Made by a program: the position numbers and the translations under genes. Shown in pieces: positions 1 through 5,007 of a stretch of 5,617 bases of DNA. Numbering within the stretch: the first letter of the stretch is position 1; the number at the start of each line of letters is the position of its first letter. Location of the stretch: positions 1 through 5,617 of the forward strand of contig JAUWDN010000103.1 of assembly GCA_030608765.1 (NCBI GenBank), given 5' to 3'. Under the pieces are notes generated by a model that was not told the DNA's origin, did not search any database, and worked only from the letters and a program-made list of their open reading frames with translations. The stretch comes from Promethearchaeota archaeon (GTDB lineage Archaea > Asgardarchaeota > Lokiarchaeia > Sigynarchaeales > SOKP01).

Positions 1-92
1 CACCCATAGATAATAAATTTACTGTAATAAGTTCATATGGTTATCTTAGAATTTCTAAAGATAACATTGTTCCTGAAATAATATATTTATAA
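1..92 (+). CDS. Possible 3' end of a convergent plus-strand gene (partial, unidentified)
   Basis: Reading the plus strand from base 3 gives 29 stop-free codons ending in TAA at 90-92. The translation ends ...SYGYLRISKDNIVPEIIYL and has a protein-like mix of hydrophobic, charged and aromatic residues suggestive of beta strands. If real, it is the C-terminus of a gene that starts left of the window and converges on the GTPase gene, with 58 bases between the two stops. I recognise no family. In DNA this AT-rich a stop-free run of 29 codons can occur by chance several percent of the time, so the call rests mainly on the residue composition and on the lack of a better minus-strand frame here. Confidence 0.35.
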   Translation, partial: PIDNKFTVISSYGYLRISKDNIVPEIIYL

Positions 93-124
93 AATAAATC
101 TAATGTTAATAGATGATAAGAATT

Positions 125-132
125 AAAAAAAA
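125..132 (-). terminator. T8 tract downstream of the GTPase gene
   Basis: On the minus strand the GTPase stop codon is followed 18 bases later by eight consecutive T residues (A8 on the plus strand). Archaeal RNA polymerase terminates intrinsically at short oligo-T tracts without needing a hairpin, and this is the longest such run after any gene in the window. Its place between two apparently convergent genes fits a terminator. Confidence 0.5.
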
Positions 133-150
133 GTTGCTGAACACTTTTTA

Positions 151-771
151 CTAAAATGCTTTTGAATCCATTGCCTTTCCGCTTAACTTCTTATAATGAT
201 TTAACACAGCCTGTCGAGCAGCGTAGACAAAAGCTCTTTTTACGTTAACCCCGGTAATAGCTATGGTTTCATAAATTAAGCAATGGTTAAGTTTTGCGGT
301 GTCTAGTACTTGCCTTACCTTAGAAATAGCTACTATATCTTCTAAATCCCTTTTGTTTGCTAAAACAACTATTGGTACTTCAGGTGGGTCGAACAGTGCA
401 GGTGGAATTAATTTACTTCCATAGAATTTGAGTAATTCCTTGAGAGACCATATGTTCTCTCCAAATTGATCTATTAGGCTGTCCCAGGTAAATATCACCG
501 CGTCTGTTCCTTTTAAAACTGTTTGACGCTGGAACTTATGTCTGCGTTGGCCTGCTACTGTGTAAACCTGAAACACTACATTAGAAACTCTTGCGACTAC
601 TCGATCAAAAAATAGTGTTCGTCCAGTAGGGTCCTGTATTTGTTGCATGTCACCTGAGGCTAAACCTTCTCGGTTATAAACCCATTCTAATGCCGTGGTT
701 TTACCCCCTAGAGAAGGACCATAAAAGCAAATTTTAAATACTAAAGTACCGTCTCCTCGTCTACTTGGCAA
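151..771 (-). CDS. MglA-like small GTPase (Ras superfamily)
   Basis: This 206-residue protein is a single small-GTPase domain that binds and hydrolyses GTP as a molecular switch, probably cytosolic. Visible motifs are the P-loop GPSLGGKT (18-25), switch I with GRTLFFD (50-56), G3 reading TVAGQ (71-75), G4 NKRD (139-142) and a G5-like ETIAITGVNV (168-177). The Thr in place of the usual G3 Asp and the RTLFFD switch I are hallmarks of the bacterial MglA group rather than Ras, Rab or Arf proper. By alignment, R51 and Q75 match the intrinsic arginine finger and catalytic glutamine described for Thermus MglA. The tail (KKLSGKAMDSKAF) has no lipidation cysteine. MglA normally works with a roadblock-fold MglB activator; none is visible here. 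TTG at 771 is forced as start, because an in-frame TAA lies one codon upstream and the first internal ATG (M42) follows the P-loop. The family is certain, the cellular role is not. Confidence 0.93.
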   Translation of the reverse strand: MPSRRGDGTLVFKICFYGPSLGGKTTALEWVYNREGLASGDMQQIQDPTGRTLFFDRVVARVSNVVFQVYTVAGQRRHKFQRQTVLKGTDAVIFTWDSLIDQFGENIWSLKELLKFYGSKLIPPALFDPPEVPIVVLANKRDLEDIVAISKVRQVLDTAKLNHCLIYETIAITGVNVKRAFVYAARQAVLNHYKKLSGKAMDSKAF

Positions 772-779
772 TGGTTATA

Positions 780-784
780 ACCTC
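780..784 (-). promoter_or_regulatory. Shine-Dalgarno GAGGT of the GTPase gene
   Basis: Minus-strand GAGGT matches the conserved 3' end of 16S rRNA and lies 8 bases before the TTG at 771, an ideal spacing. It supports the TTG start and is the strongest in-register ribosome-binding site in the window. Confidence 0.7.
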
Positions 785-806
785 TTTTACAATTAAATCC
801 AGTTTG

Positions 807-817
807 ATTTTATAAAC
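807..817 (-). promoter_or_regulatory. TATA box of the GTPase gene
   Basis: The minus strand reads TTTATAAAAT here, close to the archaeal TATA consensus. Transcription starting about 25 bases downstream would begin near 785-790, just before the GAGGT site, and give a leader of about 15-20 bases. An ATT/TAA-type trinucleotide run lies immediately upstream (about 818-830). The rest of the gap to the helicase gene holds nothing else recognisable. Confidence 0.45.
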
Positions 818-878
818 TAATAATAATAATTATTTATTAAACTTTGTAAATCAAAAAGTTTTTTCTTCTCAGTAAGCC

Positions 879-2036
879 TTAATAAAAAGGATTATGATAA
901 CGACCCTCTTCTCCTCTTCCTTGTGAATCCAAAACCCTCAACTTAATTTCCTTGTCAATTAATCCCTCGATGTGGCAGAGATATTCGTATTCATCTTTAA
1001 CAACTAGCGTTATAGCAACTCCGAGTTTATTCATTCGAGATGTCCTTCCTATTCGATGCACGTAATTTTCTGGATATTTAGGAATATCGTAATTAAATAC
1101 ATGGGATATGTTATTAATATCTAGGCCCCGAGCAGCCACATCGGTCGCGATTAGTAGATTGATTTTATGGCTTTTGAATCCTTTTAAAATCTTTTCCCTT
1201 TGAAATTGTGACAAATCCCCCGAAATGAGCTCTACTCTATAATTGAAATTATTACGGGATTTCAATCTATTAGATAACCAAGCAGCTGTTTTTTTGGTGT
1301 TTACGAAGACCAACAAGTGTTTAGGTTTTTCTCTTCGTACAACTTTAACGAATGTTTTGAACTTGTCGCTATAATTATCTATCATGTAATAGAATTGTCT
1401 CGTATTTCCAACAGTTAAGTGGTCTCTACTCAAATTGAGAAATTCAAATTTATTTTTTGAATATTTCTTTACTAATTCTCTGATTCCGTTGTCAAAAGTA
1501 GCAGAGAAAAGCATAAACTGGAAGTTCGTATGTACTTGATCTAAAATATATTTTACATCAGGGGTGAAGCCCATATCAAACATCCTATCGGCCTCGTCGA
1601 CTACGACAAATCTCATGTCGTTTAACCTTAGCTTTCTTCTTTTGTATAAGTCGATGATTCTCCCAGGAGTTCCAATGACAATATTAATTCCATTTTCCAA
1701 TTTCGTTATCTGGTTATTGATAGAAACACCTCCATATATTGGAGTTGCTTTTACCCTTGAATTCCCTAAATCTCTAATGACTTCGTAAATTTGAGTCGCT
1801 AACTCTCGCGTAGGGACTAATATTAAAGCCTCATTGGGCTGAAATTTCAAATTTTCGATAATTGGAAGTACAAAAGCTAAAGTCTTTCCACTACCAGTCC
1901 TCGCTTGAGCCATAATATTTTGGCCCTTTAAAATTAAAGGAATAGCCTTTTGTTGGACAGGTGTAGGTTTTACTATGCTAAGTTTTTTTAATTGATTAAC
2001 GTTATGTTCGTTAATTCCTAATTCTGTAAAATTCAA
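879..2036 (-). CDS. DEAD-box ATP-dependent RNA helicase
   Basis: This 385-residue protein is close to a minimal two-RecA-domain DEAD-box helicase, which uses ATP to unwind short RNA duplexes and remodel RNA-protein complexes, for example in ribosome assembly, mRNA turnover or cold adaptation. The full motif set is present in order: Q-motif F3 with PTPVQ (24-28), motif I ARTGSGKT (45-52), Ia PTRELA (75-80), GG (102-103), Ib TPGR (123-126), II DEAD (147-150), III SAT (178-180), IV LVFVNT (242-247), V ARGLD (302-306) and VI HRIGRTSR (327-334). Only about 15 residues follow the second domain, ending in a short Gly/Arg/Glu stretch (GRGEEGRYHNPFY), so there is no RNA-binding extension. Start TTG at 2036 is forced: an in-frame TGA lies three codons upstream at 2046-2048, and the first internal ATG (M42) would remove the Q-motif. 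The leader has only a weak GTGA Shine-Dalgarno-like match. Which cellular RNA it acts on cannot be told. Confidence 0.96.
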   Translation of the reverse strand: MNFTELGINEHNVNQLKKLSIVKPTPVQQKAIPLILKGQNIMAQARTGSGKTLAFVLPIIENLKFQPNEALILVPTRELATQIYEVIRDLGNSRVKATPIYGGVSINNQITKLENGINIVIGTPGRIIDLYKRRKLRLNDMRFVVVDEADRMFDMGFTPDVKYILDQVHTNFQFMLFSATFDNGIRELVKKYSKNKFEFLNLSRDHLTVGNTRQFYYMIDNYSDKFKTFVKVVRREKPKHLLVFVNTKKTAAWLSNRLKSRNNFNYRVELISGDLSQFQREKILKGFKSHKINLLIATDVAARGLDINNISHVFNYDIPKYPENYVHRIGRTSRMNKLGVAITLVVKDEYEYLCHIEGLIDKEIKLRVLDSQGRGEEGRYHNPFY

Positions 2037-2082
2037 TTTATTTATTCACTAAAAAATACTTTCTTTTTCACTCTTATTCAAG

Positions 2083-2091
2083 TATATATAA
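2083..2091 (-). promoter_or_regulatory. TATA box of the helicase gene
   Basis: Minus-strand TTATATATA lies about 47-55 bases before the TTG start. A start site about 25 bases downstream would fall near 2058-2065, giving a leader of roughly 22-30 bases. This is the best TATA match in the 130-base gap between the methyltransferase and the helicase and suggests the helicase is transcribed on its own. Confidence 0.5.
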
Positions 2092-2133
2092 TCTTTATGA
2101 AAGATAAACTTTTCTAAAATTCAAATTGTTGAT

Positions 2134-2138
2134 AAAAA
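2134..2138 (-). terminator. Weak T5 tract after the methyltransferase gene
   Basis: The minus strand reads CCGTTTTTATC about 30 bases after the methyltransferase stop and upstream of the helicase TATA box. Five T residues in AT-rich DNA is marginal evidence; its position between two apparent transcription units is the main support. Confidence 0.25.
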
Positions 2139-2166
2139 CGGTGAAATAGTTAATTTTCTCGTTAAT

Positions 2167-4320
2167 TTAACTCTTAAAAACAATTTCTTTTGTCGTGTTA
2201 TCTAACTTACTTAGCTTACGATTGAGGAATGTTCTAACTTTCTCAGAGGTTATCTTAGGATTGTTATGTACTAAATCATGCACTATTGATTGGTATTTTT
2301 GACTCTTTTTTGCTAATCTTCTATGAATTTCATTATCGTGATCATATTCTGGGATGGGAAACAAGAAAGGTCTTTTATGAATATGCCTGCTGGATTTAAT
2401 TAATTTTATGTTTTTCGACAGTATTGGGGAGTTAAAGATAGCTGATAAATAATATGCCTCGTTTTGCGAATCTGTAGAATAATAGTAATTTTCTGAGCAG
2501 ATAATTATCTCTTTTTCTTCATTATCGATAACTGCTGACTTTAACTGTGAGCCACTTGCGTTATATACAACTATATACTGCTTATTTTTAACTTGTTTTG
2601 TTAATTTATTCCAATAATTTAAATTTGAAAAAAGCGTATTAATTGCGCTCGTTTCCTTTTTGTTTTCCCGGTAAAATAAATTGAGTTTATCATAGAATTC
2701 TAACGCTCGTGGATTTTCCCGAAGAAAATTTTCGTCAAATTCAAAATTCTGGTTAATTGGTAAAAAAACATTTTTGAACTTCTTAATATAAAAAGGGATT
2801 AAATCTTTATTTAAGAAAGCCTTAAATCTGAATTTGTTTTCAATTTTCACATTTTGAAATGTAAATCTCCAAGTTTTCTTTACGCGCAAATTAGCTTCGG
2901 GATCAGAAGAAATATCTAAGTAATTAGCATCTTCTTTATTAATTTTAAAAAAAACTAAAGTTCGGGGGACTAAAGTCGCTCCTTGAAAAAATTTGGTTTT
3001 ATACTCACTTGGGGAAAGTGAATCTAAGAATTTTAAATCTTCTTCGGGCATAATAATTCTAGCTCCGTTTTCATCAAACTCTAAGCTAGTATAGTTGGTT
3101 ATTTGCTGAAGTTTAAGATCGCTATCATAAATTTTAGTTTTAATTGGATATTTCTCAGAAATTAGAATCTTGGTATTGTTCCCTATAAATTCTGCTTTTA
3201 AACAGATATGCTCTACATTAAAGATGTTACTGTTTGGAAAATCCCATATTTCAATCTTATTAAAAACTGAAAACGCACGGAACTTAAAACAATGATCTCC
3301 GTTTAAAACGCTTTTAGTAAGTACAAAAAAGATATTTCCCCCCACTTTTAAATATGATAAGGGTGTGGCGTAAAAAAAAATCGACGCTAACTCGATATGC
3401 GTGATGTATTGGCTTGTAGGTTTAATTCCTAAAGTTCCCGATAATGTTCGAATTTTAACTTGATACTTTTTGTTAGTAATATCTTTATAAGTTAACCAAG
3501 GGGGGTTACCAATGATTAAATCAAACGAATTATAAAGAATTGGTAAATTAATTTCTAAATTTTCTTCGTACTGATCAGGAAAAAGAGCGTCTATTAAAAA
3601 AATATTGATAATTGGAAGTTTACTTATCTCCACTTCGTAAACTTCAATGAGCAATAATAAGATATTTATTTTCGCCGTTAATGTTGCCAAAGGATTGATA
3701 TCAAACCCAAAAATATTTTCTATCGCTTCAAATTTTAATGATTTTTTAATATTGGAGTTTAATATTTTAACTATGAGCTCTATTAAAAAACTACCGGAGC
3801 CACAAGAAGGATCTAAAGTTTTCATTCCAACCTTATAGACATCATCAATCATTCCTTTAACAAGGTTTGAAGGTGTGTAAAATTCTCCTATTTTATGTCT
3901 TGTTATCACAAGAAAAAATTGTTGGTATAATTCTTGAAAGATATCTTGAGGAGAAAAGTGAGAATTTTCTAGTAGTTTATGTACTTCGTTAACAAAATCT
4001 CTTTCCAAATCAGGACAGAAAAAGTATTCTAATTCTGGTAAATTGTACTCTTTAATGAGATTTTTTTCTTCTAGATTGTCTGCTTTAACTAGTACTAAAA
4101 TCTTCAAAATTATAGCAAAGTAAGAATGTTTAAGAAAAAGTGCTTTGGTAATATCTTTACCATATATATTTTTAAAAACAGATTCCCAAAGGTGATATTT
4201 TTTTTGAAACTCTATTTTCTTCAATTGTTCTTGTTCTTTTAGAAACTTCGCAGTTTCGCTGTAAATCTCTGAACTTAAACCAAACAATTCAGTAATTTGC
4301 TTAGAATTAATTTCTGTCAC
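2167..4320 (-). CDS. Gamma-class N6-adenine-type DNA methyltransferase with C-terminal target-recognition region, no nuclease seen
   Basis: This 717-residue protein resembles the methylase part of Type IIG/COG1002-like enzymes and transfers a methyl group from S-adenosylmethionine to an exocyclic amino group in DNA, most likely adenine N6. Residues 1-140 are mainly helical, including a charged probable coiled coil (about 20-42) and an ALFLKHSYFAIILKIL helix typical of the family. Then come GEFYTP (145-150, motif X-like), the SAM-binding motif I DPSCGSGSFL (170-179), an acidic FGFDINPLA (204-212), IDALF (243-247) and the catalytic NPPW (272-275; bases 3496-3507), followed by GNIFFVLTKSVL (329-340). 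From about 440 on, starting near QGATLVPR (446-453), is a probable target-recognition region ending in helices after RHIHKRPFLFPIP (645-657). I see no PD-ExK or other nuclease motif and no separate restriction or specificity gene nearby. Start GTG at 4320 is directly preceded by an in-frame TAA; no clear Shine-Dalgarno. Orphan modification or part of a defence locus are both possible. Confidence 0.9.
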   Translation of the reverse strand: MTEINSKQITELFGLSSEIYSETAKFLKEQEQLKKIEFQKKYHLWESVFKNIYGKDITKALFLKHSYFAIILKILVLVKADNLEEKNLIKEYNLPELEYFFCPDLERDFVNEVHKLLENSHFSPQDIFQELYQQFFLVITRHKIGEFYTPSNLVKGMIDDVYKVGMKTLDPSCGSGSFLIELIVKILNSNIKKSLKFEAIENIFGFDINPLATLTAKINILLLLIEVYEVEISKLPIINIFLIDALFPDQYEENLEINLPILYNSFDLIIGNPPWLTYKDITNKKYQVKIRTLSGTLGIKPTSQYITHIELASIFFYATPLSYLKVGGNIFFVLTKSVLNGDHCFKFRAFSVFNKIEIWDFPNSNIFNVEHICLKAEFIGNNTKILISEKYPIKTKIYDSDLKLQQITNYTSLEFDENGARIIMPEEDLKFLDSLSPSEYKTKFFQGATLVPRTLVFFKINKEDANYLDISSDPEANLRVKKTWRFTFQNVKIENKFRFKAFLNKDLIPFYIKKFKNVFLPINQNFEFDENFLRENPRALEFYDKLNLFYRENKKETSAINTLFSNLNYWNKLTKQVKNKQYIVVYNASGSQLKSAVIDNEEKEIIICSENYYYSTDSQNEAYYLSAIFNSPILSKNIKLIKSSRHIHKRPFLFPIPEYDHDNEIHRRLAKKSQKYQSIVHDLVHNNPKITSEKVRTFLNRKLSKLDNTTKEIVFKS

Positions 4321-4351
4321 TTATGTGCTAACTCTGGTTCAGTATTACTCC

Positions 4352-4359
4352 TATATACC
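4352..4359 (-). promoter_or_regulatory. TATA-like box of the methyltransferase gene
   Basis: Minus-strand GGTATATAG lies 32-39 bases before the GTG start. Initiation about 25 bases downstream would give a leader of only about 5-10 bases, consistent with the absence of a Shine-Dalgarno and a nearly leaderless mRNA. Supported by sequence and spacing only. Confidence 0.4.
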
Positions 4360-4390
4360 ATAAATCAAAAGAAAGTTTATTTGTTCTTAA

Positions 4391-4404
4391 TAATTAAATA
4401 AAAA
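4391..4404 (-). terminator. T-rich tract after the PLD-like gene
   Basis: The minus strand reads TTTTTATTTAATTA starting 9 bases after the stop of the PLD-like gene and before the methyltransferase TATA box. Such T-rich stretches can act as archaeal intrinsic terminators, but in this AT-rich sequence the evidence is modest. Confidence 0.3.
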
Positions 4405-4412
4405 TCGATTAT

Positions 4413-4952
4413 TTACTTCCCCCTCATAAACGAAGGGAGCATCAAGCTAAAAATCTCTGCTATTTTTCTAAGTTTTGCAGCTTCTCTAATTGATGTAATT
4501 ATCAAAATTGATTTTTCTAACTCTTCCCATACTAGCGATCCTCCAGAGTATATACCTTCCTCCGAATTGAAAACTAATAAATATCTAACGTTGGGATTAT
4601 TTATAATATTCACTCCAGATGTCGCTTTTAAATCGTCATAATTCTCCTGAAAATCTTTCGGAATACCCCGTCTATCGTTAGTAATTATTAAAATGGGAAT
4701 ACCCTTCTGAGTTAACTTTTTAATTTCATTGGCATAAAATTTATCAATCTTAGGAGATACAATATTTAACTGTTGTTTTGTTGAAATAATTAGGTTAAGT
4801 AAATGCTCGTTGAGGATATTTTTACCTTCAGAACCACCCGAAGACTTCAAAGTTATCATTCCAACTAATGATAAAACTTTGTTCTCTAGATTTTGGACCT
4901 CATTCTTAAGCCTTGAATTTTCACGCCGTAATTCTATTATTCTGTCAGACAA
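4413..4952 (-). CDS. Leucine-zipper protein with a degenerate phospholipase-D-like (HKD-fold) domain
   Basis: The 179-residue product has two parts. Residues 3-30 form a regular coiled coil with I5, L8, N12, L15, V19, L22, V26 and L29 in a/d positions: a four-leucine zipper with an Asn at an a position, the pattern that favours parallel dimers in GCN4. A Gly/Ser linker (38-43) follows. Residues 48-172 match the pattern of one phospholipase-D-like half-domain: LNIVSPKID (62-70), then KGIPILIITN (83-92), GVNIIN (113-118), the strand YLLVFNSEEGIYSGGSL (124-140), and an acidic ELEKSILI (144-151). In active enzymes the strand carries HxKxxxxD and a following GSxN; here those positions read V-Y-N and SGGS, so catalysis is unlikely. 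TrmB-type archaeal sensor domains share this fold, so a ligand-sensing or scaffold role is possible. Start TTG at 4952 has an in-frame TGA two codons upstream. Domain assignment is from fold pattern, not strong motif identity. Confidence 0.72.
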   Translation of the reverse strand: MSDRIIELRRENSRLKNEVQNLENKVLSLVGMITLKSSGGSEGKNILNEHLLNLIISTKQQLNIVSPKIDKFYANEIKKLTQKGIPILIITNDRRGIPKDFQENYDDLKATSGVNIINNPNVRYLLVFNSEEGIYSGGSLVWEELEKSILIITSIREAAKLRKIAEIFSLMLPSFMRGK

Positions 4953-4974
4953 ATCTAATCATTTTTAGTTTCCT
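4945..4974 (-). other. Shine-Dalgarno plus ATG out of frame with the PLD-like gene (five-codon overlapping ORF)
   Basis: The minus strand has AGGA (4974-4971), 8 bases, then ATG (4962-4960). That ATG opens only MIRFV and stops at TGA (4947-4945), overlapping the first codons of the PLD-like gene, whose own TTG (4952-4950) lies in the +1 frame with no good Shine-Dalgarno. It may be a tiny leader ORF, or the remnant of an ATG start put out of frame by a one-base change. Confidence 0.4.
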
Positions 4975-4982
4975 AATTTCTA

Positions 4983-5005
4983 ATATTAATATAATTAATA
5001 TAATA
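4983..5005 (-). promoter_or_regulatory. AT-rich promoter region of the PLD-like gene with an 8-bp inverted repeat
   Basis: The 55-base gap after the CHAT gene contains TATTATATTAATTATATTAA on the minus strand. A TATA box centred near 4998 would start transcription near 4970 and give a leader of about 20 bases. Within it ATATTAAT (4983-4990) and ATTAATAT (4994-5001) are perfect inverted repeats around a 3-base centre, which could be an operator; AT-only palindromes also arise easily by chance. Confidence 0.35.
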
Positions 5006-5007
5006 CT

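Noticed and set aside
105..140. Possible C/D-box small RNA (GATGATA followed by CTGA)
   Set aside because: The first element does not fit the C-box consensus RTGATGA in register, no D'/C' pair or terminal stem is present, and the region is simple AT-rich sequence.
818..838. ATT/TAA trinucleotide run upstream of the GTPase TATA box
   Set aside because: Short and imperfect; expected in DNA of this AT content. No tandem-repeat structure of note.
1564..1788. 74-codon plus-strand ORF inside the helicase gene
   Set aside because: It lies opposite the helicase motifs I-II region; its low-complexity Ser/Leu/Thr product is what the antisense of conserved helicase codons gives. No domain or start signal.
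2095..2120. Imperfect hairpin (GAAAG...CTTTTC) in the gap before the helicase
   Set aside because: Only about five paired bases, and no clear T tract placed to make it a terminator; chance level in A/T-rich sequence.
3647..3838. 63-codon plus-strand ORF inside the methyltransferase gene
   Set aside because: It is antisense to the SAM-binding motif region, which is strongly conserved on the minus strand; the product has no recognisable features.
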